DNA of 64,000 bases. It comes from Bradyrhizobium sp. JYMT SZCCT0428 (lineage in GTDB: Bacteria > Pseudomonadota > Alphaproteobacteria > Rhizobiales > Xanthobacteraceae). Position 1 is the first letter of the stretch. Each line of letters opens with the position of its first letter. Of the stretch, positions 25,741 through 36,653 are shown in pieces. Position numbers and translations under genes: made by a program. The notes below the pieces were generated by a model, which did no database searches, was not told the origin of the DNA, and worked only from the letters and a program-made list of their open reading frames with translations. The DNA is taken from NCBI RefSeq assembly GCF_018131075.1, contig NZ_JAFCLS010000006.1, positions 1-64,000 on the forward strand. The letters run 5' to 3'.

Positions 25741-26706
25741 TCATTCTGCTGCCGCCCGATCACTCGCACGCAAGGCGAGAAAGCGCTCGGCCTCGAGGGC
25801 CGCCATACAACCAAGGCCGGCGGCCGTGACCGCCTGCCGCCAGGTTTCGTCCGCGACGTCGCCGGCGGCGAACAGGCCGGGCACCGACGTCGCCGTCGAG
25901 TTCGGCGCTACCTCGACATAGCCGGAGGGTTTCAGCTTGACCTGGCCGGCGACGAGTTCGGTTGCCGGCGCGTGGCCGATGGCGATGAAGACGCCGTCAG
26001 CGGGCACCTCCGTCAGCGCGCCGCTCTTGACGTTCTTCAGGCGCACATGGGTGACCTTGCCCGGATTGTCGGTGCCGCAGATTTCGTCGATTGCACTGTC
26101 CCAGACCACCTTGATCTTCGGGTTCTTGAACAGGCGATCCTGCAGGATGCGCTCGGCGCGGAAATGATCGCGGCGGTGCACGATGGTGACTTGCGAGGCG
26201 AAGTTGGTGAGGAACAGCGCTTCCTCGACCGCGGTGTTGCCGCCGCCGACCACCATGACTTCCTTGCCGCGATAGAAGAAGCCGTCGCAGGTCGCGCAGG
26301 CCGAAACGCCAAAGCCCTTGAACTTCTCTTCCGATGGCATGCCGAGCCAGCGCGCCTGCGCGCCGGTGGCAAGGATCACGGTTTCGGCGAGATAGACATC
26401 GCCGCTGTCGCAGGTCAGGCGGAACGGCCGCTGCGTGGTGTCGAGTTTGGTGACGAGATCGGTGACGAGCTTGGTGCCGACATGGGCCGCCTGTTTTTCC
26501 ATCTGCTCCATCAGCCAAGGACCCTGGATGACATCCGCAAAGCCCGGATAGTTTTCCACGTCGGTGGTGATGGTGAGCTGGCCGCCGGGCTGGATGCCCT
26601 GGATCAGCACCGGCTCAAGCATCGCCCGCGCGGCGTAGATCGCTGCGGTGTACCCGGCGGGGCCGGAACCGATAATGACGACCTTGGCATGGATAGGCGC
26701 GGGCAT
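25741..26706 (-). CDS. trxB: thioredoxin-disulfide reductase
   Basis: A 321-residue FAD enzyme that passes electrons from NADPH to thioredoxin. It has the N-terminal FAD motif IIGSGPAGYTAAIYAA, the redox-active CATC in SACATCDGFF, the NADPH motif VVGGGNTAVEEALFL with HRRDHFRAE, and the C-terminal FAD motif GLFAAGDVAD. The length is normal. lsrB overlaps its stop codon, so the two are co-transcribed; lrp is divergent. LsrB is known to respond to oxidative stress in rhizobia, which fits the pairing. Confidence 0.97.
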   Translation of the reverse strand: MPAPIHAKVVIIGSGPAGYTAAIYAARAMLEPVLIQGIQPGGQLTITTDVENYPGFADVIQGPWLMEQMEKQAAHVGTKLVTDLVTKLDTTQRPFRLTCDSGDVYLAETVILATGAQARWLGMPSEEKFKGFGVSACATCDGFFYRGKEVMVVGGGNTAVEEALFLTNFASQVTIVHRRDHFRAERILQDRLFKNPKIKVVWDSAIDEICGTDNPGKVTHVRLKNVKSGALTEVPADGVFIAIGHAPATELVAGQVKLKPSGYVEVAPNSTATSVPGLFAAGDVADETWRQAVTAAGLGCMAALEAERFLALRASDRAAAE

Positions 26707-27016
26707 CGGCGATTCCCTCTCTTTGGAGGATTTTGATGAGGACTTGTGCGGGAAGCGCCGGGAAATGCGTCGCGCGGCGCTAAAAGTGTCAAATCCAAGT
26801 CTATGATATCTGGGTAGCCATGCAAGATTTGCAATTCAAATAAGCGAATTTTCCCCGGAACTGCGGTATTTTCTCCCGATTCACGCAAAATGGCGCAGTG
26901 CACGCGCAATAAAATTGCGCAATCGATGGCAGCTGCGCTAAGAGTGTTGCCGGCAAACACCTTCCCAAGCCCAGCCAGCCCCAAAGAACCTAGGGAACCC
27001 AAAGGAACCGGACCGC
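26707..27016. promoter_or_regulatory. divergent trxB/lrp promoter region
   Basis: About 310 bases without a gene, AT-richer in the middle (26820-26930). It must carry the trxB and lrp promoters. I see no clear operator; AsnC/Lrp proteins often bind such divergent regions. Confidence 0.5.
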
Positions 27017-27496
27017 GTGTCGAAGAATCTCGACGAAATCGACCTTAGAATTCTTTCCGAAATCCAGGCCGATGGCCGAATCACCAACGTCGAACTGGCC
27101 AAACGGGTCGGCATCTCGCCGCCGCCTTGCCTGCGCCGGGTCAGGACGCTGGAGGAAGAAGGCTACATCCAGGGCTACCGCGGCATGCTGGATCCGCGCC
27201 GGCTCGGCTTCGACGTCACCGTGTTTGCCTCCGTGCACCTGTCGAGCCAGGCCGAAGCGGACTTGCGCGCCTTCGAGGAATTTGTCCGCGCCGAGCCCCT
27301 GGTGCGCGAATGCTGGATGCTGTCGGGGGAGGTCGATTTCATCCTGAAATGCGTGGCGCCCGACATGGCGACGTTCCAGGATTTCGTCACCCATCTGACG
27401 TCGGCGCCCCATGTGCGCAATGTCAGGACGTCGCTGGTGCTGCACAATTCGAAATACGAGGCGGCGGTGCCGCTCGATTTGAAGGTGACGGGATAA
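27017..27496 (+). CDS. lrp: Lrp/AsnC family regulator
   Basis: A 159-residue regulator with an N-terminal winged helix (LDEIDLRILSEIQADGRITNVELAKRVGISPPPCLRRVRTLEEEGYI) and a C-terminal RAM/ligand domain (SGEVDFILKCVAPDM). Such proteins bind amino acids and form octamers on DNA. GTG 27017 has AAGGAA about eight bases upstream. It is divergent from trxB-lsrB, an order kept in other Rhizobiales. The last codons lie in a perfect nine-base palindrome (GGATAACGC/GCGTTATCC) that begins a repeat. Confidence 0.88.
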   Translation: MSKNLDEIDLRILSEIQADGRITNVELAKRVGISPPPCLRRVRTLEEEGYIQGYRGMLDPRRLGFDVTVFASVHLSSQAEADLRAFEEFVRAEPLVRECWMLSGEVDFILKCVAPDMATFQDFVTHLTSAPHVRNVRTSLVLHNSKYEAAVPLDLKVTG

Positions 27497-27682
27497 CGCT
27501 GCGCGTTATCCCGTCATCCCGGGGCGATGCAAAGCATCGAACCCCCGATATTGCGCATCTGGGGGCGCGAGGCGAACCCGGGATCTCGAGATTCCCAGGT
27601 GCGCAATTGCGTACCTGCGATCTGCTCCTTCGGAGCATTGCGGAATGACGAGATCAATTCAAGCGACGCTCGCAATGACGTG
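27491..27682. repeat. palindromic repeat mosaic after lrp
   Basis: Several nested inverted repeats follow the lrp stop: GGATAACGC/GCGTTATCC, GATGC-AAA-GCATC, CCCGGGATCTCGAGATTCCC-like and GCGCAATTGCG. The 'cattccgg ... tctcgagattcc' type is a common Bradyrhizobium intergenic repeat as I recall. It fills the space between the convergent lrp and DoxX genes and holds no gene. Confidence 0.65.
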
Positions 27683-27690
27683 GGTAACGC

Positions 27691-28110
27691 TCAACGCTTC
27701 CCGCGCGCTGCGTCGACGCTGAGCGGTCCGCCGCCGGCCGTCGACAGATAGAGACAGGCGAAGCAGAACAGGATCGCGGCGGTACCGCCATTGAGGAGTG
27801 GCAGGAACACCGGCTTGGCGGCATCCTTGAACATGTGGCCCATGAAATAGGCGAACGCCATTTCGCCCGACAGGATGAACGCGGAGAGGCGCGTGAACAG
27901 GCCGATCATCAATAGCCCGCCCAACACAAGTTCGAGCGTGCCGGCCGCGCCGTAAAGCGACATCAGCTCGACCTTGGCGAACATCGGTACGGGCGGATAT
28001 TTGAAGAGCTTGGCGATGCCGTACTGAAACAGCAAAAGCCCGGTGATGAAACGAAACAGGCTCAGCGCCACCGGCTGAAATTTCGCAAGTGCATTGTCGA
28101 TTGCGTCCAT
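27691..28110 (-). CDS. DoxX family membrane protein
   Basis: A 139-residue protein with four membrane helices and the DoxX pattern: LSLFRFITGLLLFQYGIAKLF, then GAAGTLELVLGGLLMIGLFTRLSAFIL, EMAFAYFMGHM and LPLLNGGTAAILFCFACLYLS. The family acts in the inner membrane in redox or sulfur-linked roles, but most members have no proven reaction. ATG 28110 has GGGGGAC upstream. It stands alone and is convergent with lrp. Confidence 0.88.
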   Translation of the reverse strand: MDAIDNALAKFQPVALSLFRFITGLLLFQYGIAKLFKYPPVPMFAKVELMSLYGAAGTLELVLGGLLMIGLFTRLSAFILSGEMAFAYFMGHMFKDAAKPVFLPLLNGGTAAILFCFACLYLSTAGGGPLSVDAARGKR

Positions 28111-28407
28111 GTAGTCCCCCAAGTTGGATCGAGTTCCACTTGGTATCGTGTCGCGGCCTGGAGGAAAAGCGCGCGGCGGCCGGAATCCGATGACGTTTTG
28201 GCGAGCAGCAAAGGAATTATGCGGAGCGCTGCGTGTTTGCCGCGTCTTGCGCGAGGTTACTTCCAGGTGACTTCGCTGCGGCACTCTGCCGCTACAGCGT
28301 ACTCCGGTTCAGCGATCTGAGGTCGGAGACCCTCATGGTGGGGAGCGGCGAGGCGGTGCGTCGCGAACTACGAGGCCATCCAACCCAAGCAGGAAGCCGC
28401 ACTGGAA

Positions 28408-28686
28408 TCACTGCGCGCCGAGGCAGCGGATGGCTTTGGGCTGACAGGCAAAGCCGATGTTGGAGCAAGTCGCGGGCTCATCCTTGGCGCCGCGCGTGCA
28501 GTTGACGCAGCCGTCGGTCCAGCGGCCGCAGTTCGGTGGACCGGATTGCAACGAAAAATTGCCGGTGTCTTTGGGCGCTTTGCGCGGCGGAATCGCAAGC
28601 TCGGCCGCGGCCGCGATGTTGCATCCGGCGATCACGCTCGTCAGTGCGAAAGCGAGGCACGCAACGAGATTGTGGTCTGGCCGCAT
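28408..28686 (-). CDS. small secreted cysteine-rich protein
   Basis: A 92-residue protein with a hydrophobic N-terminus ending in SVIAGC, a possible lipobox, then a mature part with six cysteines (CGRWTDGCVNCTRGAKDEPATCSNIGFACQPKAIRCL) that could form three disulfides. GAGGAAG precedes ATG 28686. It would be periplasmic or outer-membrane linked. It lies just after greA on the same strand. I know no function. The 300 bases to its left hold nothing I can name. Confidence 0.6.
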   Translation of the reverse strand: MRPDHNLVACLAFALTSVIAGCNIAAAAELAIPPRKAPKDTGNFSLQSGPPNCGRWTDGCVNCTRGAKDEPATCSNIGFACQPKAIRCLGAQ

Positions 28687-28767
28687 GCCATCTTCCTCAA
28701 GGCGATGAACGCATGTACCGGCCCCGGACCGGCGGGCAGTGCCCGCCGGGGCAAACCTGACTTTAGC

Positions 28768-29244
28768 CTAGCGCCACTCGACCTTGGTGATCTCGTAGGC
28801 CTTGGCGCCGCCGGGCGCCATGACCTCGACGGTGGTGCCCTTTTTCTTGCCGATCAACGCGCGGGCCAGCGGCGAGGTGATGGAGATGCGGCCCTTCTTG
28901 GCATCGGCCTCCGGCTCGCCGACGATCTGCCACACCGCTTTCTTCTCGGTGTCCTCGTCGACCAGCGTGACGGTGGCGCCGAACATGATGGTGTCGCCGG
29001 AGAGCTTTGAAATGTCGATGATGTCGGCGCGCGCGAGCTTGTCTTCGATCTCGGCGATGCGGCCTTCATTATGCGACTGCTCTTCCTTGGCGGCGTGATA
29101 TTCCGCGTTCTCCGAAAGGTCGCCATGCGAGCGCGCCTCGGCGATGTGCTCGATGATGCGCGGCCGGTCTTCCGACTGGCGCTTCTTCAACTCGACCTCG
29201 AGGGCGGCATACCCGCCGGCGGTCATCGGAACCTTTTCCATCAT
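28768..29244 (-). CDS. greA: transcription elongation factor GreA
   Basis: A 158-residue factor of the usual length. The N-terminal coiled coil ([42 protein letters not shown]) carries the acidic tip DLSENAEY that enters the RNA polymerase channel, and the C-terminal FKBP-like domain ends [23 protein letters not shown]. It stimulates cleavage of backtracked RNA. ATG 29244 (MMEKVPMT) has AAGGACGG upstream. It follows carB on the same strand, and is probably expressed separately or by read-through. Confidence 0.97.
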   Translation of the reverse strand: MMEKVPMTAGGYAALEVELKKRQSEDRPRIIEHIAEARSHGDLSENAEYHAAKEEQSHNEGRIAEIEDKLARADIIDISKLSGDTIMFGATVTLVDEDTEKKAVWQIVGEPEADAKKGRISITSPLARALIGKKKGTTVEVMAPGGAKAYEITKVEWR

Positions 29245-29465
29245 CTTTTCCGTCCTTCGCCCGTGCGAGCCGCTCCTTGAGAAGTTGCGCGCACGAAGCA
29301 GTCTTTCGATTTCGATTCGGAGCCTTTCGGGCCCGAAACGCGAGCCCGCCAGCCTATTAATTTTCGGCCCCGTCAAGGGCCGATACAACTTCCAAACGAG
29401 CGGTGGGTTCCAGCCATACGGCTTTGTTGCCAATCGTTTAGCGGGCAATTTGGCCCGGCGAACGA

Positions 29466-32930
<3,465 letters not shown>

Positions 32931-33068
32931 CAGGTCTCGCGGACTGGAATTTTGGCACAAAAAAAGGGCGCGCATGCTGCGCGTCCCCTAAGCCAAGAGC
33001 GCGGGTTACCCTCGCGCGCGGGTGGTCTTTAGACCAGATTCCGCACCCGCGAAACCCCCAAAAACGGG
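32931..33068 (-). promoter_or_regulatory. structured carB leader (candidate cis-regulatory RNA)
   Basis: Read on the minus strand, the motif at 33046-33068 (containing CGTTTTTGGGGGT, shared with carA) comes first. A stem CGCGGGTG/CACCCGCG encloses a GGTCT-AA-AGACC hairpin, another hairpin GCGCGAGGG/CCCGCGC follows, and then a strong intrinsic terminator at 32959-32987 about 28 bases before carB. The CGCGGG strand can pair either with CCCG of the motif or with CACCCGCG, so two exclusive folds are possible. This layout is what an attenuator or riboswitch would show. It is a reading of sequence only. Confidence 0.5.
32959..32987 (-). terminator. intrinsic terminator in the carB leader
   Basis: On the minus strand GGG-A-CGCGC-AGCAU-GCGCG-CCC is followed by seven U, ending 28 bases before the carB ATG. 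It could end transcripts starting at the tRNA-like element, or attenuate carB. Confidence 0.85.
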
Positions 33069-33118
33069 CCATCAACCGGCATTTTGCGGGAATTTGGCTG
33101 CGGCTTGGTGTGAGGGGG

Positions 33119-33217
33119 AAGGCTGGCTGAGGCCCGTCTTCGCCCTTCGGGCTACGCCGCGGCAGCCTTCGCTACGACGGGGCTTGCCGAGCCGTAGCTT
33201 GCGCAGCAAGCGAAGGC
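33119..33217. repeat. inverted repeat between the carB leader and the tRNA-like element
   Basis: AGCCTTCGCT at 33171 and AGCGAAGGCT at 33209 are inverted around a GCTTGCC...GCGCAGC core, and a further inverted pair (CCCTTCGGGC) lies to the left. This is a common style of Bradyrhizobium intergenic repeat. No gene. Confidence 0.55.
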
Positions 33218-33293
33218 TGGAGGCCCGGCCTGGATTTGAACCAGGATAAAGAACGATGCACCGTTCTCGCGTTGTCGCTTCCGCCACCGGGCC
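33218..33293 (-). tRNA. tRNA-like element with atypical anticodon arm
   Basis: On the minus strand a 76-base element ends in CCA. The acceptor (GGCCCGG/CCGGGCC) and T arm (CCTGG-TTCAAAT-CCAGG) are perfect, U8 is present, and the D arm closes with GCG/CGC but its loop lacks the G18-G19 pair. The anticodon stem is AGAAC/GTTCT around an eight-base loop (GGTGCATC), with a four-base variable region. A normal tRNA would have a seven-base loop and U33. It may be a decayed tRNA, a tRNA-like regulatory RNA, or a tRNA with an expanded loop; I cannot assign an amino acid. Confidence 0.5.
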
Positions 33294-33387
33294 AAGGCGA
33301 TCATTACCGATCACGGGCCGGTGAGCCATGTTTACCTTTGATTAACCCTAACCGGCTGGCAATCGCGAAAAACCGCTTCAAAAGGCG

Positions 33388-34089
33388 CTATCGCGCCATG
33401 GGATGGTGCGCCACGAAGGTCATCCGCCAGGGATTATGGCCGATATTGTCGGGGGCGCGCGAAGCGGCGAAGCCGGCGCGGCCGAGTTTTTCGATCATCT
33501 CGCTTTCGCTGTAGCGTTGCAGGCCGACGCGGGTGCGCAATTGCCGGTAGTCCGACAGCGCGGTCGAGGCGAGGCCGTAGAGCGCGTCCGTCAGGAAGCC
33601 GTGGGTGCTTGCGAATCTCAACAGCGCCAGCACGTCTCGCCCCATGCCGACCTCGGGCCGCAGGATATCGCCCAGCACCAGCCGCCCGCTCGGCTTCAGC
33701 AGCCGGCGAATAACCGCGAATGCGGAATCCAGCTCTTGCGGCGTCATGTATTGCGCCACCGAGTTCATGACGACGAGATCGACCGAGTGCGCCTCCATAC
33801 TCCGGAGCTCATCGAGCGAACGGACGCGGATTTTGGTGTTCGGCGCAAAGCGCGCGATCAGCCGGCCGCGCACGCCGGGGGCGGGTTCGGCGAGATAGAG
33901 TTTTGCGCAGGCGTCCGCCACCCTGGCCGCCGACAGCGCCTCGCCGCAGGCATAGTCCAGCACGACGGCGTCAGGCGATGAGATGTAGCCGATGATGTCG
34001 CGCGCGATGATCTGGAAATGCAGGTCCCGGTGCAGCTTGCTCGCATAGATCGTATGCGTGGAATCGTAATAGTCGATCCATTCGTCCAT
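33388..34089 (-). CDS. SAM-dependent methyltransferase
   Basis: A 233-residue class I methyltransferase: SAM motif I VVLDYACGEALSAARVAD, the acidic end of strand 2 (LYLAEPAPGVR), motif IV SVDLVVMNSVAQYMTPQEL, and a later LLKPSGRLVLGDIL. The substrate is unknown. ATG 34089 (MDEWIDYYDST) is preferred to 34311 because the fold starts there and the upstream residues look like untranslated sequence. It is divergent from dps; the 125 bases between them hold both promoters. Confidence 0.8.
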   Translation of the reverse strand: MDEWIDYYDSTHTIYASKLHRDLHFQIIARDIIGYISSPDAVVLDYACGEALSAARVADACAKLYLAEPAPGVRGRLIARFAPNTKIRVRSLDELRSMEAHSVDLVVMNSVAQYMTPQELDSAFAVIRRLLKPSGRLVLGDILRPEVGMGRDVLALLRFASTHGFLTDALYGLASTALSDYRQLRTRVGLQRYSESEMIEKLGRAGFAASRAPDNIGHNPWRMTFVAHHPMAR

Positions 34090-34213
34090 CGGGGCTGCGT
34101 CCGGCAAAACAGGGGTTTCCGGCAAGGAACCGCCGGGAAAGTGATGCGTTAGGGTGTTCGGCGGCCAATGTCCAATGCCACCGCTGTCCGGTTTCCTAAC
34201 AGGAAGGTTCAAC

Positions 34214-34744
34214 GTGAGCAAAGCCAACAAATCCGAAAAAGTATCCCCCGAACTCGATACGCCGACCGATCTGCCGCAGGCTGCGGTGGACAAGATTTCG
34301 GCGTCGCTCAACGTGCTGCTGGCCGACGCCTTCGCGCTCTACATGAAGACCAAGAATTTCCACTGGCACGTCTCCGGCCGGCATTTCCGCGACTACCATC
34401 TGATGCTGGACGAGCAGGCGGAAGCGATCTTCGGTACCACCGACCAGCTAGCCGAGCGGGTGCGCAAGCTTGGCGGCGTCACGCTGCGCTCGATCGGGCA
34501 GATCGCAAAGCTGCAGACCATTCAGGACAACAACGAGGCTTACGTCCCGCCGCGCGAAATGCTGCGCGAATTGATGGAGGACAACAAGCACATGGCGGCT
34601 GCCATGCGCAAAGCCCACAAGCTTTGCGACGACCACGAAGATACCGGCACCGCGCAGTTGCTCGAATTGTTCGTCGACGAGACCGAGCGCCGCACCTGGT
34701 TCCTGTTCGAAGCCAGCCGCCAGGAAAGCGCCAACGCGGCGTGA
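34214..34744 (+). CDS. dps: Dps/ferritin-like DNA-protecting protein
   Basis: A 176-residue ferritin-fold protein. The ferroxidase ligands are seen in KTKNFHWHVSGRHFRDYHLMLDEQAEAIFGTTDQLAERVRKLGG, which is the Dps signature. A 12-mer would oxidise ferrous iron with hydrogen peroxide, store iron and protect DNA. The start is GTG 34214 behind AGGAAGG. It stands alone, with a palindromic repeat after it. Iron or peroxide control is likely, though no operator is evident. Confidence 0.92.
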   Translation: MSKANKSEKVSPELDTPTDLPQAAVDKISASLNVLLADAFALYMKTKNFHWHVSGRHFRDYHLMLDEQAEAIFGTTDQLAERVRKLGGVTLRSIGQIAKLQTIQDNNEAYVPPREMLRELMEDNKHMAAAMRKAHKLCDDHEDTGTAQLLELFVDETERRTWFLFEASRQESANAA

Positions 34745-34748
34745 TCTT

Positions 34749-34899
34749 TCTTCCCTCGCCCCTTGTGGGAGAGGGTGGCGCCTCACGCAGTGAGGCGACG
34801 GGTGAGGGGTTCTCTCCTCACTGTAAGACTTGCGATGAGGATAGAACCCCTCATCCGTCGCGCTTCGCGCGCCACCTTCTCCCACAAGGGGAGAAGGAA
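34749..34899. repeat. palindromic repeat mosaic between dps and the enolase-superfamily gene
   Basis: Long arms CCCCTTGTGGGAGAGGGTGG and CCACCTTCTCCCACAAGGGG face each other around CTCACGCAGTGAG and further short palindromes. It separates two convergent genes, has no coding signal, and its ends resemble the elements at 52795 and 10333. Confidence 0.7.
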
Positions 34900-34910
34900 G
34901 TGAGACGCCG

Positions 34911-36008
34911 CTAAATCCTGAACTTCATCACCTCTTCCTTGAATTGCAGCCCGTGTCCGGGCCGCTCCGGCGCGGTGATCATGCCGTTGGCAATCTCGGG
35001 CGGATCGACCCAGAGGTCGTCGATCAGCCCCATGTTCTCGCACCAGATGCCGTTCGGGATCGAGGCCAGGAGGTGCACGTTGAGTTCGGGAAACAGATGC
35101 GGCGCGATGGTGATGCCAAACGTGTCCGCCAGCGCCGCGATCTTGCGCAGGTCCGTCATGCCGCCGCGCATCGGGTCGGGCTGCAGGATCGGCAGGCAGG
35201 GATTCATAAAGAACGGCCGCAGATCGTAGCGCGTGAAATGAGTCTCGCCGCCGACCACGCGCATGTCGAGCGCTGCGGCGATGCGCTGGTAGCCGGCGAA
35301 ATCGTCGGCCGGCACCGGCTCCTCGAGCCAGTAGATATCGTATTTTTCGAATTTGCGTCCCATCTCGATCGCGACATCGGCGCTCCAGCCCATGTTGACG
35401 TCGATCATGATGTCGATGTCGGGCCCGAGCGCCTCGCGCATGCGGCGTACATTGTCGAGGTCCTGCGCGGGTGTGTGAACATGCGCGACCTGCATCTTGA
35501 TCGCCTTGTAGCCCTGTTTGACGAAGCGCAGCGCCTTCTCGATCATGCCGTCGCCGCCCGCGCCGCGGAAACAACCCGAGCCGTAGATCGGGATTTCCGA
35601 GCGATAATGGCCCCACAGCCGGTGCAGCGGCAGGCCGGCGCGCTTGCCGACCGCATCCCACAGCGCGATGTCGATCGCCGACATCGCCATCGCGGCGATG
35701 CCGCCACGGCCATAGGTCATCGTCGCCGTCCACAGATCGCGCCAGATCGCCTCGATCGCGGTGGCATCCTTGCCCTTCACGCGGGGGATGATGCACTCGT
35801 CGAGGCAGGCCGCGATCGACTTGATCCCCGGGCGGAACACGAACAGATAGCCCATGCCGGTGACACCGCCTGCGGTCTCGACCTCGCAGATCAGGATGTC
35901 GCGCGTCGGGCCCAGCGCGGCCCCCTTCAGCCAGGGATCGTCGGCCCAGGGCAGGCGCAGCATCGTCACGCGGATGTCACGGATGGTCATGTCTGGGTTG
36001 GCTGTCAT
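34911..36008 (-). CDS. mandelate racemase/muconate lactonizing enzyme family dehydratase
   Basis: A 365-residue enolase-superfamily enzyme. Metal ligands appear in order: DIMIDVNMGWS (Asp), YWLEEPVPADD (Glu) and VVGGETHF (Glu). The general-base lysine is expected in YKAIKMQVAHV, and the His of the MR subgroup in TIAPHLFPELNVHL. These enzymes abstract a proton next to a carboxylate, usually in acid-sugar dehydration or racemisation; the substrate is not evident. ATG 36008 follows GGGAAA. No transporter or sugar genes are adjacent, so its pathway cannot be read from context. Confidence 0.85.
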   Translation of the reverse strand: MTANPDMTIRDIRVTMLRLPWADDPWLKGAALGPTRDILICEVETAGGVTGMGYLFVFRPGIKSIAACLDECIIPRVKGKDATAIEAIWRDLWTATMTYGRGGIAAMAMSAIDIALWDAVGKRAGLPLHRLWGHYRSEIPIYGSGCFRGAGGDGMIEKALRFVKQGYKAIKMQVAHVHTPAQDLDNVRRMREALGPDIDIMIDVNMGWSADVAIEMGRKFEKYDIYWLEEPVPADDFAGYQRIAAALDMRVVGGETHFTRYDLRPFFMNPCLPILQPDPMRGGMTDLRKIAALADTFGITIAPHLFPELNVHLLASIPNGIWCENMGLIDDLWVDPPEIANGMITAPERPGHGLQFKEEVMKFRI

Positions 36009-36250
36009 CGGACGTTTCCCTGTGCTGGCCCGGATCATGTTGGTCTGATCTCGGGCAGGGGAAAGTCAATCACATAACGGCGGCGCTGATCCAGCGCCGT
36101 GCGTCATGCCTCCAATGCGGGGACGCGACGCGCGTTCGCGCGACCCGTTGGTTGTGCTCACCCTGCGCACGCTACAGTAGCCAAATATTACTAGCGGTCC
36201 GGCCGGCTTGCGCTACGATGCAAGCGAGCCAGAGTAGCAGGAGGTCGGAA

Positions 36251-36559
36251 ATGCCTATGTCCGTCTCTATGATCGTATTGGGTTCGCAACTGGTTATGCC
36301 CGTCGCTGACGGCGTGCCGAAGTTCGATATCACGCGAAACTGCAAGCTCGACATTGCCGCTACCGCCGGACTCACCGTCGATCAGTCGCTCAAGACCTGC
36401 ATCAGCGATGAACAGAAAGCGCGCCAGCAGCTCGGAAGCCAGTGGTCCAAATTCCCTGCATCCAGCCGCGCGAGCTGTGTCTCGCAGGAGAGCATTGGCG
36501 GCACGCCAAGTTACGTCAGCCTGCAGACCTGCCTCCAGATGGGTCAGTGGGCGCGTTGA
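36251..36559 (+). CDS. small secreted cysteine-containing protein
   Basis: A 102-residue protein with a short signal-like N-terminus (MPMSVSMIVLGSQLVMPVADG) and four cysteines spread over the mature part (NCKLD, TCISDEQKARQQ, SCVSQE, TCLQMGQW). AGGAGG precedes ATG 36251. It resembles the small secreted protein at 20631 in layout, though not closely in sequence. Function unknown; Bradyrhizobium genomes carry similar proteins as I recall. Confidence 0.65.
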   Translation: MPMSVSMIVLGSQLVMPVADGVPKFDITRNCKLDIAATAGLTVDQSLKTCISDEQKARQQLGSQWSKFPASSRASCVSQESIGGTPSYVSLQTCLQMGQWAR

Positions 36560-36653
36560 TCCGTCACTTCGTGGCGATCGGATTGATCAACCCTCGATTC
36601 GCATCGATGCTGCGGCCGCCGTCACCACGGTGGTGACGGCGGCCGGTCGGGTG

